This document shows, in pieces, positions 27,693 through 35,584 of a DNA stretch of 64,000 nt. Source of the DNA: Paraburkholderia ginsengiterrae. Its GTDB lineage: Bacteria > Pseudomonadota > Gammaproteobacteria > Burkholderiales > Burkholderiaceae. The position numbers and the translations under genes are program-made. The notes beneath the pieces are model-generated. The model searched no databases. It saw only the letters and a program-made list of their open reading frames with translations, and had not been told where the DNA came from. Within the stretch, counting starts at the first letter, position 1. Each line of letters opens with the position of its first letter. The DNA lies in assembly GCF_001645125.1 (NCBI RefSeq), contig NZ_LXKA01000022.1:1-64000 (forward strand). Direction: 5' to 3'.

Positions 27693-28475
27693 TCAGCTCA
27701 TCCAGTTGCCGCCGTCGACGTTCAGGGTTTGCGCGGTGATGTAGTCGGCATCCGCCGACGCGAGAAACAGGGCGGCGCCGGTCAAGTCGTCCGGCACACC
27801 CATGCGGCCAAGCGGCACCGCTTCGCCCACGAGGCGTTTCTTCTCGCCAAGCGGCCGGTTTTCATAGCGGGCAAACAGCGCGTCGACTTCATTCCACATC
27901 GGCGTATCGACCACGCCCGGCGCAATGCCGTTCACGTTGATCTTGTGCGGTGCAAGCGCCAGTGCCGCCGATTGCGTATAGCTGAGCACCGCCGCCTTGG
28001 TCGCGCAGTAGTGCGAGACGAGCGCCTCGCCGCGCCGCCCGGCCTGCGATGACATATTGATGATCTTGCCGCCGCGGCCCTGCTCGACCATGTGTCGCGC
28101 CGCCGCTTGCATCAGGAAGAACATGCCCTTCACATTGACCGCGAAGAGGCGGTCGAACACGTCCCAGGATTCGTCGAGAATCGGGCGCATATCGAAGAGC
28201 GCCGCGTTGTTGAACAGAATGTCGAGTTGGCCGAAACGCGCCAGGGTGCTCGCCACGATGCGCTCGATATCGTCGCGGCGCGTGACGTCGGCGCTCACGG
28301 TCAGCACGCGCTCGCCGTAGGTGGTGCGCAACGCGTCGCCGAAACTGTCGGCCGGTTTTACGTCGACCAGCACGCAGCGCGCGCCTTCGTCCAGATAGCG
28401 GCGCGCCACGGCTTCGCCGATGCCGCTTGCCGCGCCCGTCAGAATGGCCACCTTGTCTTGTAATCGTGCCGCCAC
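27693..28475 (-). CDS. SDR-family polyol (sorbitol/L-iditol) dehydrogenase
   Basis: 260-residue classical short-chain dehydrogenase: cofactor motif TGAASGIG, NNAALFD, catalytic Ser in INMSSQAG, and YCATK for Tyr and Lys. The whole protein looks like the SmoS/PolS sorbitol dehydrogenase of Rhodobacter, which oxidises D-sorbitol to fructose (also galactitol and L-iditol). It starts at GTG (28475) with GGAGACAAGCA upstream. First gene of the transporter operon, so import and first oxidation are co-expressed. Confidence 0.9.
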   Translation of the reverse strand: MAARLQDKVAILTGAASGIGEAVARRYLDEGARCVLVDVKPADSFGDALRTTYGERVLTVSADVTRRDDIERIVASTLARFGQLDILFNNAALFDMRPILDESWDVFDRLFAVNVKGMFFLMQAAARHMVEQGRGGKIINMSSQAGRRGEALVSHYCATKAAVLSYTQSAALALAPHKINVNGIAPGVVDTPMWNEVDALFARYENRPLGEKKRLVGEAVPLGRMGVPDDLTGAALFLASADADYITAQTLNVDGGNWMS

Positions 28476-28802
28476 TGCTTGTCTCCGGTTCGGTCCGACT
28501 TTTGAGTCGCGGTGAGCGAACGCTCATCACGCGAACAATTGCTCTGTTTGTGATCGAATGATCGGATACGAGCCGGGTCATGTCAAGGCGCGCAACCAGA
28601 TTTCGATGTTGCAGCGCGGAAGGCCACATGCGGCGGCGCCCTGCCCCACACGGCACGAGCACGAATCGATCCACGAGCGCCGACCCGCTTGCGGCACGCA
28701 CCGCTGCCAAAAAATCGAGATACGTTATATCATTTCGACCTCGCTTCACTTCGAGGCCTTCGCCGCTCGATGGCCCCAACCCTCCCGCAACAGGACAGGA
28801 CA
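28476..28802. promoter_or_regulatory. Divergent control region: polyol operon and metal ABC operon
   Basis: 327 bases with no credible gene. Near the polyol side (28513-28526) TGAGCG-AA-CGCTCA is an inverted repeat 38 bases from the SDR start and is a candidate site for the SorC-type regulator. Near the metal side (28722-28736) GTTATATCAT resembles half of a Zur box. Confidence 0.5.
28722..28736. promoter_or_regulatory. Possible Zur half-palindrome before the metal ABC genes
   Basis: ACGTTATATCATTTC. The left half GTTATAT matches the proteobacterial Zur consensus (GTTATA-N-TATAAC); the right half matches only about half of its positions. It lies about 70 bases upstream of the start codon at 28803. 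Confidence 0.3.
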
Positions 28803-29747
28803 ATGAACAGAATCGGCTCGATGTTGAACGCCGCGCGACGCGCACTGAGGCTGTCGAAATATGTCGCCGTCAGCGCCGCCGTGCTCGCGTTCGGCCAAGG
28901 CGCGATGGCCGCCGACGCGAAAATTCCGGTGGTTGCGGCGGAGAATTTTTACGGCGACGTGGTGCAACAATTGGGCGGTGATCGCGTCGAGGTAACGAGC
29001 ATCCTGAGCAATCCGGATCAGGATCCGCATCTGTTCGAAGCCAGCCAGAAGACGGCGCGCGCGTTGCAGCATGCGAGCCTTGTGGTCTACAACGGCGCCG
29101 ACTACGATCCGTGGATGGCAAAATTGCTGGCCGCGTCGAAGGGTACGCAGCGCGTCACGATCGTCGCCGCCGACCTCACGGGTAAGAAAGGCGGCGATAA
29201 TCCGCACCTCTGGTACGACCCGGCGACCATGCCGAAGGTGGCACGCGCGGTGAGGGAAGCGCTCGCCGCGGCTGACCCGGCGCACAAGTCGGCGTACGAT
29301 GCGAACCTCGCGAAGTTTCTCGATTCGCTGAAACCGGTCGACGCCAAGGTGGCCGAGCTGCGCAGCCGCTACGCGGGCGTGCCGGTCACGGCGACCGAGC
29401 CGGTGTTCGGCTATATGTCTGAGGCGGTGGGCCTGACGATGCGCAATCTGCGCTTCCAGCTCGCCACGATGAACGACACTGAAGCCAGCGCGGCCGATAT
29501 CGCCGCGTTCGAACGCGATCTGCGCGAGAAGCGGGTGCGTGTTCTGATCTATAACAGCCAGGCAACCGAGGCCCTGACCAAACGCATGTTGAAGCTCGCC
29601 CAGCAATCGAAGGTGCCGACCATGAGCGTTACCGAGACCGAACCGGCCGGCAAGACCTATCAGACGTGGATGCTGACGCAGCTCGACGCGCTGGCCGCGG
29701 CGCTGGCCTCGGGCGATGCCGGCGCCGCGAAAGGGAAAACTCAATGA
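28803..29747 (+). CDS. Metal ABC transporter substrate-binding protein (TroA/ZnuA-like)
   Basis: 314-residue periplasmic metal-binding protein with a signal peptide (SKYVAVSAAVLAFGQGAMA, cleavage near 36). Likely ligands are His of DPHLFE and His of NPHLWYDP; the third position reads TEPVFGYMSEAVGL, offering a Glu where ZnuA has His, and the last is within NSQATEALTKR. There is no His-rich loop. The ligand set is thus not classic ZnuA and zinc, manganese or another metal is possible. The ATG at 28803 follows AGGACA; a longer frame upstream is not supported. The stop overlaps the ATPase gene (ATGA). Confidence 0.88.
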   Translation: MNRIGSMLNAARRALRLSKYVAVSAAVLAFGQGAMAADAKIPVVAAENFYGDVVQQLGGDRVEVTSILSNPDQDPHLFEASQKTARALQHASLVVYNGADYDPWMAKLLAASKGTQRVTIVAADLTGKKGGDNPHLWYDPATMPKVARAVREALAAADPAHKSAYDANLAKFLDSLKPVDAKVAELRSRYAGVPVTATEPVFGYMSEAVGLTMRNLRFQLATMNDTEASAADIAAFERDLREKRVRVLIYNSQATEALTKRMLKLAQQSKVPTMSVTETEPAGKTYQTWMLTQLDALAAALASGDAGAAKGKTQ

Positions 29748-30667
29748 CACAGACTGGCAGCAGCGCGCCGGATCGTGCGCCCGTCCTCGAACTCGAGCAC
29801 GTCACGCTAGAGCTCGGCGGCCGCACGATTCTGCGCGACGCCGGTTTCGTGGTGAACCAGGGCGAATTTATCGGCGTGCTCGGACCGAACGGCGCCGGCA
29901 AGACCACGTTGATGCGCGCGGTGCTCGGCCTCGTGCCCGCATCGAGCGGTGCGATCCGCGTGCTGGGGCAGCCGGTCGAGCGCGGGCATGCATCGATCGG
30001 TTATATGCCGCAGACGCGCAGCGCGCTCGCCGGACGGCGCGTGCGCGGGCGCGACTTCGTCGCCATGGCCGCCGACGGTCACCACTGGGGCCTACCGCTT
30101 GCGAGCGCCTCAACCCGTGCGGAGGTCGACCGCGTACTGGACCTGGTGGGCGGCAGCACACTGGCGAAGCGGCCGTTGTCGGAACTCTCGGGCGGCGAGC
30201 GTCAGCGGCTGCTGCTCGCGCAATGCCTGCTCGGCAACCCGAAACTCCTGCTGCTGGACGAACCGTTGATCAGCCTCGACCCGCATCATCAGAAGAGCGT
30301 CGTCGAACTGGTGCGGCGCGTGCAGCAGGAGCTCGGCATTGCCGTGCTGTTTTCGGCGCATGAACTGAATCCTCTGCTCAACTCGCTCGACCGCGTGCTG
30401 TATCTCGGCAGCGGCGTGGCGGCGCTCGGCACCGTCGACGAGGTGATTACGCGGCCGGTGCTGTCGCGCCTCTACGGTTCGCCGATCGACGTGATGCGCG
30501 TGAACGGGCGCATCTTCGTGATGTCGGGCGGCGTCGAAGTCGAAAAGCACGATCACGAGCACGAACAGGACGAAGACGGCGGCCACGGTCATTCACATTC
30601 GCACGGCCACTCACATGGCCACTCACACCCGCACGACTCGCACGACGGACACACGCACGATGTTTGA
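29744..30667 (+). CDS. Metal ABC transporter ATPase with His-rich C-terminal tail (ZnuC-like)
   Basis: 307 residues: Walker A GPNGAGKTT near 47-55, signature LSGGERQRLLLAQ, Walker B LLLLDEPLISLD, and H-loop FSAHELN. After the ATPase core (~255 residues) the protein ends in a tail with about 14 His in its last 40 residues (HGHSHSHGHSHGHSHPHDSHDGHTHDV in part), a composition usually found in metal chaperones, cation diffusion exporters or the ZnuA loop. The tail could buffer or sense metal in the cytoplasm (inference). It overlaps the gene before by 4 bases and the permease after by 8. Confidence 0.92.
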   Translation: MTQTGSSAPDRAPVLELEHVTLELGGRTILRDAGFVVNQGEFIGVLGPNGAGKTTLMRAVLGLVPASSGAIRVLGQPVERGHASIGYMPQTRSALAGRRVRGRDFVAMAADGHHWGLPLASASTRAEVDRVLDLVGGSTLAKRPLSELSGGERQRLLLAQCLLGNPKLLLLDEPLISLDPHHQKSVVELVRRVQQELGIAVLFSAHELNPLLNSLDRVLYLGSGVAALGTVDEVITRPVLSRLYGSPIDVMRVNGRIFVMSGGVEVEKHDHEHEQDEDGGHGHSHSHGHSHGHSHPHDSHDGHTHDV

Positions 30668-31442
30668 ATACGACTTCATGGTGAACGCATTCGCGGCGTC
30701 GGGGATCGTCGCGGTGCTGTCCGGCGTGGTGGGCTACTTTCTGGTGATGCGCGGACAGACCTTCGCCGGCCACGCGCTCTCGCACGTCGGCTTCACCGGC
30801 GCGACCGGCGCGGTGCTGATCGGCATCTCGCCGATCTGGGGGATGATCGGCTTCACGCTGGCGGCCGGCGTCGGCATGGGCGCGCTCGGCGAGCGCCTCG
30901 CCGGACGCGATGTGGCGATCGGCGTGATCCTCTCGCTGTCGCTCGGCTTTGGCTTGCTGTTTCTGCACTTCTTCACCGCCTACGCGACCCAGGTCACTGC
31001 TCTGCTGTTCGGCAACGTGCTCGGCGTGAATGCGTCGACGCTCGGTGTGCTGGCGGCGTTGGGCGTCGTGAGCTTGCTGGCGCTCGCGGCGATCATGCGG
31101 CCGCTGCTGTTTGCCTCGTTGCAGCCGGAACTGGCCGAAGCCAAGGGCGTGTCGCTGCGTCTCGTGTCGGTGCTGTTTCTCGCCATTGCCGCACTGGCCG
31201 TGGCGGCGTGCACGCAGATCGTCGGCGTGCTGCTGGTGTTCACACTGATGGTCGGCCCGGCGGCCGCCGCGCAGAACATGACCACGCGGCTGTCGACCGG
31301 CCTCGTGCTCGCGGCGGCGTTTGCGCTGCTGCAGGCGTGGCTCGGTCTGACGCTCGCGTTCTATACGGATTGGCCGACCAGCTTCTGGATCACCGTGCTC
31401 TCGGCAGTGGTGTACGGCGGGAGTTTGTTGAAGCGGCATTGA
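30660..31442 (+). CDS. Metal ABC transporter permease (ZnuB-like, ABC-3 family)
   Basis: 260-residue membrane permease with about eight helices: FMVNAFAASGIVAVLSGVVGYFLVMRG at the start, then the ABC-3 hallmark GQTFAGHALSHVGFTGA and the conserved LVFTLMVGPAAAAQ near the end. The ATG at 30660 overlaps the ATPase stop by 8 bases, so it should be translationally coupled. Forms the channel for the two genes before it. Confidence 0.92.
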   Translation: MFEYDFMVNAFAASGIVAVLSGVVGYFLVMRGQTFAGHALSHVGFTGATGAVLIGISPIWGMIGFTLAAGVGMGALGERLAGRDVAIGVILSLSLGFGLLFLHFFTAYATQVTALLFGNVLGVNASTLGVLAALGVVSLLALAAIMRPLLFASLQPELAEAKGVSLRLVSVLFLAIAALAVAACTQIVGVLLVFTLMVGPAAAAQNMTTRLSTGLVLAAAFALLQAWLGLTLAFYTDWPTSFWITVLSAVVYGGSLLKRH

Positions 31443-31445
31443 AGC

Positions 31446-31474
31446 GATGATGGCGGCATGCCGCCGCCATCATC
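31446..31474. terminator. Hairpin between convergent permease and fghA
   Basis: 12-bp perfect stem GATGATGGCGGC / GCCGCCATCATC with loop ATGCC, beginning 4 bases after the permease stop. No U-tract on either side, so it may be a bidirectional Rho-assisted end rather than a full intrinsic terminator. Confidence 0.5.
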
Positions 31475-31492
31475 CTGCAGGACTGCCAGACC

Positions 31493-32350
31493 TCAGCCGA
31501 GCAGCACCTTCGCGTGATGCGCGAGATGATCTTCGATGAAGGTCTGGATGAAGTAGTAGCCGTGGTCGTATCCTGCGTGACGGCGCAGCGTGAGCGGCTG
31601 TTCGGCAACCCGGCAAGCGGCTTCGAACACATCCGGATTCAACTGCTCCGCGAGGAACTGATCCGCGAGCCCCTGATCGACCAGAATCCCCGCAGCGAAT
31701 TTGTGCGACGCATGCGCCACCAGCTCGCTCGCGTCGTACTGCTTCCACGCTTCACGGTCCTCGCCCAGATAACCGCTGAACGCTTTCTCGCCCCACGGAC
31801 AGCGCATCGGCGCGGCAATCGGCGCGAACGCCGACACCGACCGGTAGATCGAAGGATTGCGCAGCGCCAGCATCAACGCGCCGTGCCCACCCATTGAATG
31901 CCCGAAGATACCGAGGCGCGCGCCGTCCACCGGCAGATTCGCGAGCACCGTTTCGCGCAGCTCGTCGCGCACGTATGAGTACATCCGGTAGTGCCGCGCC
32001 CACGGCTCGCGCGTCGCGTCGACGTAAAAACCCGCGCCCACGCCGAAGTCCCATGCCGCGCTTTCGCCCGGCACACCCGCACCGCGCGGGCTCGTGTCCG
32101 GCGCGATCAGCGCAATGCCGTGCTGCGCCGCGAAGCGCTGCGCGCCGGCCTTGATCGCGAAGGTTTCTTCCGTACAGGTGAGGCCTGCGAGATAGAACAG
32201 CGCGGGCACTTTCGCGCCGGCCTGCAAGGCTTGCGGCGGCAGATACACGGAAAAGCGCATCGGCAGGCCGATGGTGGACGAGTCGTGCTTGTAGAAGCGC
32301 TGCTCGCCGCCATGACAGGCGTGCGACGACAGTAGTTCAAGCATCGCCAT
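31493..32350 (-). CDS. fghA: S-formylglutathione hydrolase
   Basis: Esterase that releases formate and glutathione from S-formylglutathione, the second step of glutathione-dependent formaldehyde removal. 285 residues of the esterase D fold with nucleophile Ser in GIFGHSMGGHGAL and the catalytic His near RRHAGYDHGYYFI. GAGGAGC directly precedes the ATG at 32350. It follows frmA by 18 bases in the same operon. Confidence 0.96.
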   Translation of the reverse strand: MAMLELLSSHACHGGEQRFYKHDSSTIGLPMRFSVYLPPQALQAGAKVPALFYLAGLTCTEETFAIKAGAQRFAAQHGIALIAPDTSPRGAGVPGESAAWDFGVGAGFYVDATREPWARHYRMYSYVRDELRETVLANLPVDGARLGIFGHSMGGHGALMLALRNPSIYRSVSAFAPIAAPMRCPWGEKAFSGYLGEDREAWKQYDASELVAHASHKFAAGILVDQGLADQFLAEQLNPDVFEAACRVAEQPLTLRRHAGYDHGYYFIQTFIEDHLAHHAKVLLG

Positions 32351-32368
32351 GCTCCTCGTTGTGCGGCA

Positions 32369-33475
32369 TCAGTACAGCACGACCGAGCGGATCGACTCGC
32401 CCTTCTTCATCAGATCGAAGCCTTCGTTGATGCGTTCGAGCGGCAGACGGTGCGTGATGAGGTCGTCGATATTGATCTTGCCTTCCATGTACCAGTCGAC
32501 AATCTTCGGCACGTCCGTGCGGCCGCGCGCGCCGCCGAAGGCCGAACCCTTCCACTGGCGGCCCGTCACCAGCTGGAACGGGCGCGTGCTGATCTCCTCG
32601 CCCGCCGCTGCCACGCCGATGATGAACGACTGGCCCCAGCCCTTGTGCGTGCACTCCAGCGCCTGGCGCATCAGCTTCGTGTTGCCGACGCATTCGAAGG
32701 AATAGTCCGCGCCGCCATCGGTGAGTTGCACGATGTGATCGACCACGTTCTCCACTTCGTTCGGGTTGATGAAGTGCGTCATGCCGAATTTCTTCGCCAG
32801 CTCGACACGGCCCGGATTGATATCCACGCCGATAATCTTGTCAGCGCCGACCATCTTCGCACCCTGAATCACATTCAGGCCAATGCCGCCGAGACCGAAC
32901 ACCACCACGTTCGCGCCGGCCTCGACCTTGGCCGAATACACCACGGCGCCCACGCCCGTCGTCACGCCGCAGCCGATGTAGCAGATCTTGTCGAACGGCG
33001 CGTCTTCACGCACCTTCGCGACCGCGATTTCCGGCACGACGATGTAGTTCGAAAACGTGGACGTGCCCATGTAGTGAAAGAGCGGCTTGCCGTCCAGCGA
33101 GAAACGCGAGGTGGCGTCGGGCATCAGCCCTTTGCCTTGCGTCGAACGGATCGCCTGGCACAGATTGGTCTTGCGCGAGAGACAGAACTTGCACTGGCGG
33201 CATTCCGGCGTGTAGAGCGGAATCACGTGATCGCCCTTCTTCAGCGTGCCGACGCCCGGACCCGTATCGACGATCACGCCTGCGCCCTCATGGCCGAGAA
33301 TCGCCGGGAAGAGGCCTTCAGGGTCCGCGCCGGAAAGCGTGTAGTAGTCGGTGTGGCAGATGCCCGTGGCTTTCACTTCGATCAGCACTTCACCGGCGCG
33401 CGGCCCTTCCAGATCGACTTCTTCGATCGTCAACGGCGCGCCGGCTTTCCATGCGATGGCTGCTTTGGTCTTCAT
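32369..33475 (-). CDS. frmA: S-(hydroxymethyl)glutathione dehydrogenase (class III ADH)
   Basis: NAD-dependent zinc dehydrogenase that oxidises the glutathione-formaldehyde adduct. 368 residues with catalytic-zinc motif GICHTDYYTLSG and GHEGAGVI, structural-zinc cysteines in CRQCKFCLSRKTNLC, and the Rossmann motif VFGLGGIGLNVIQG. AGGAGC lies before the ATG. Co-transcribed with fghA. No FrmR-type repressor gene is next to it. Confidence 0.96.
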   Translation of the reverse strand: MKTKAAIAWKAGAPLTIEEVDLEGPRAGEVLIEVKATGICHTDYYTLSGADPEGLFPAILGHEGAGVIVDTGPGVGTLKKGDHVIPLYTPECRQCKFCLSRKTNLCQAIRSTQGKGLMPDATSRFSLDGKPLFHYMGTSTFSNYIVVPEIAVAKVREDAPFDKICYIGCGVTTGVGAVVYSAKVEAGANVVVFGLGGIGLNVIQGAKMVGADKIIGVDINPGRVELAKKFGMTHFINPNEVENVVDHIVQLTDGGADYSFECVGNTKLMRQALECTHKGWGQSFIIGVAAAGEEISTRPFQLVTGRQWKGSAFGGARGRTDVPKIVDWYMEGKINIDDLITHRLPLERINEGFDLMKKGESIRSVVLY

Positions 33476-33701
33476 CGTGAATGCTCCTGTGAGTCTGTCA
33501 GTGCGAGGCGCGTCGCCGTGGCATGCATGGCGGCGCGCGCGTGTTGAGGGTCGGTGCCGCGGGCGATGGATATGTCGCGCAAGGCGCCGGCGTTGTCATT
33601 GCTGCCACGACGCAAGACGCCAAGCTCTACCTTAGCGGGCGAGAAACGTCATGGTATTGCAAAGCGCGTCACGGCATGGTCTGAATCGGACATCGGGAGG
33701 A

Positions 33702-35159
33702 TCATTGATGCGGTGTTTCGGCAAACCAGGTTTCAACCCGGCCGTACAGATCGAGAAAGCGCGCGTAGCGTTCGGCGATGGCCGCATCGCCTTGCGGCGC
33801 CGCGACCCGCGTCGCGCCCGGCGCGAGTGCGGCGAGATCGCGCGCGTGCCAGTGTCCGCTCGCGAGGCCGCCAAGAATAGCCGCGCCACGCGGCGCCGCA
33901 TTGTGACAATCGACCGCATGCAGCTCGACGTTCAGCGCGTCGGCGAGCAACTGCCGCCAGCGCGCGTCGACGGAGCCGCCGCCGGCGAGCTTCAATGACG
34001 TCACCAGCGCGCCGCTCGCGCGAATCGCATCGAGCCCGGCACGCAGCGAGAACGCGACGCCTTCGAACGCGGCGCGCATCAGCGTGCCGCGCGTGTGCTC
34101 GAGCGCGAGACCCAGCCAGCCGCCGCGCGCCATCGGGTTGAGCCAGGGCGTGCGCTCGCCGGTGAGGTACGGCAGGAACGTGAGACCGGTCGCAGCCGCG
34201 GCGGGTGTGCCGGACGCGTCGCCGAACGCTTCGCCGAATGCATCTCCATAAGCCTCCGCCCATTCATACGACAGCCACCCGCGTGCGCGTTCGAGTGCTA
34301 TGCCGACGTTTTGCATCGCCGCCATCCGGTACCAGTGATCGCTCGCCGCCCGGTAGCGATGCAACCCCTTCACCGGCGCGGGCGCCTGCCCGGCAAGCAC
34401 GACGATCTGGCCGCCTGTGCCCGTAGTGAGCAAGGCGTCGCCGTCGCGCGCCAGTCCACTGCCGAGCGCGGCGCAGGGCGTGTCGGCGGCGCCGGTCGCG
34501 AGCACGATGCCGGCACGCAAGCCGAGTGCTTGCGCCGCCTGTTGCGAGAGCACGCCCCCCGCCGCATACGACGGCGCCAATGGCGCGAACCACTCAGGCG
34601 GGATCTCGAGCCGCTCGAGCAGCGCCGTGTCCCACACACCGGCGGGATCGGCGAGCGCGGTTGCACAGGCATCGGAAGGATCGGTCACGATCGCGCCGCC
34701 GAGCGCGACGCGCAGCCAGTCTTTCGGCTGCAGCGCCCAGCGCGTGCGGCTCGCGGAGTGCGGTTCATGCAGCACGATCCAGCGCAACAACGGACCGGCC
34801 ATGCCCGGCGCAACCGGATTCGGCTGCGGGTCGGGCCAAGCGTCGAGCAAGCCCAGCGCGCGCGTGTCGGGCCACAGCATGGCAGGCCGCACCGCTTCGC
34901 CCGCGGCATCGATCAGCACGACACCGTGCATCTGCCCGGAGAAGCCAATCGCCCGCACGTCGCGGCGCAATGCTTCGGGCAAGCGCGCCGCCGCATCGCA
35001 CAGCGCGTGCCACCAGGTTTGCACATCCGTTTCCGCCCAACCCGAGTGCGGCGTGTCGAGTGCATACGCGACGCTCGCCACCGCTCGCTCGTGGCCGTTT
35101 TCGTCGACGATTGCTACTTTGAGGGAACCGGTCCCAAGGTCTATACCAAGAAAACTCAT
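33702..35159 (-). CDS. xylB: Second xylulokinase-like FGGY carbohydrate kinase
   Basis: 485-residue FGGY kinase: FLGIDLGTGSLKVAIVDENG at the N-terminus, AIGFSGQMHGVVLID, and the C-terminal SLKLAGGGSVDARWRQLLADAL. Motifs are those of xylulokinase, but the protein is clearly different from the xylB at 19834, so it is a paralogue, not a recent duplicate. It lies 226 bases upstream of frmA-fghA on the same strand. No Shine-Dalgarno is visible before the ATG, which follows TTTTTCGTCC. Substrate could be another ketose. Confidence 0.85.
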   Translation of the reverse strand: MSFLGIDLGTGSLKVAIVDENGHERAVASVAYALDTPHSGWAETDVQTWWHALCDAAARLPEALRRDVRAIGFSGQMHGVVLIDAAGEAVRPAMLWPDTRALGLLDAWPDPQPNPVAPGMAGPLLRWIVLHEPHSASRTRWALQPKDWLRVALGGAIVTDPSDACATALADPAGVWDTALLERLEIPPEWFAPLAPSYAAGGVLSQQAAQALGLRAGIVLATGAADTPCAALGSGLARDGDALLTTGTGGQIVVLAGQAPAPVKGLHRYRAASDHWYRMAAMQNVGIALERARGWLSYEWAEAYGDAFGEAFGDASGTPAAAATGLTFLPYLTGERTPWLNPMARGGWLGLALEHTRGTLMRAAFEGVAFSLRAGLDAIRASGALVTSLKLAGGGSVDARWRQLLADALNVELHAVDCHNAAPRGAAILGGLASGHWHARDLAALAPGATRVAAPQGDAAIAERYARFLDLYGRVETWFAETPHQ

Positions 35160-35584
35160 GGACGAAAAAGCATCAAATTGGGAGACGCGTACGAGCGCGC
35201 GAAAGTTGCCGGAGCGGCCAGATTTTCCTCGCCGGAGCGAGATGCGGGGAACGCGTCCGAACGCACGCCGAAAACCCCGAATCGCGGGTTAACCCGCCTA
35301 CGCCGCGAGCAACGTCAAAACAGCACTATGCGCAAAACGAGATACACCTCATTGATTCTCACACATATCTCGATGAGCCGGGTTCGCGCGGCGCGCGCCT
35401 TCGGATCGCTGCTGCAAGGGACCTACCGGCCATCAACCGGGGATGCACCTTAATTTTGGCTTTCAAATGACCCTCGCGCATATCGTCACCGCAAATGCCG
35501 GAATAGGCCCCAGTGGTCTTGTTGCACTATTTCATCCCCTATAACTTGGAGCCATCCCAAAACTAGATGGTGGAGAGAGACGAT
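35160..35584. other. 425-base leader/promoter region of the purine permease
   Basis: No gene seen. It holds a 14-bp perfect palindrome GCGGGTTAACCCGC (35284-35297) and a looser inverted pair CGAGATA / TATCTCG (35338-35344 and 35366-35372). I do not recognise a riboswitch. GGAGA at 35572 is the ribosome site for the permease. Confidence 0.5.

Noticed and set aside
35160-35584. Purine riboswitch ahead of the permease
   Set aside because: None of the conserved three-way junction or loop sequences could be found.
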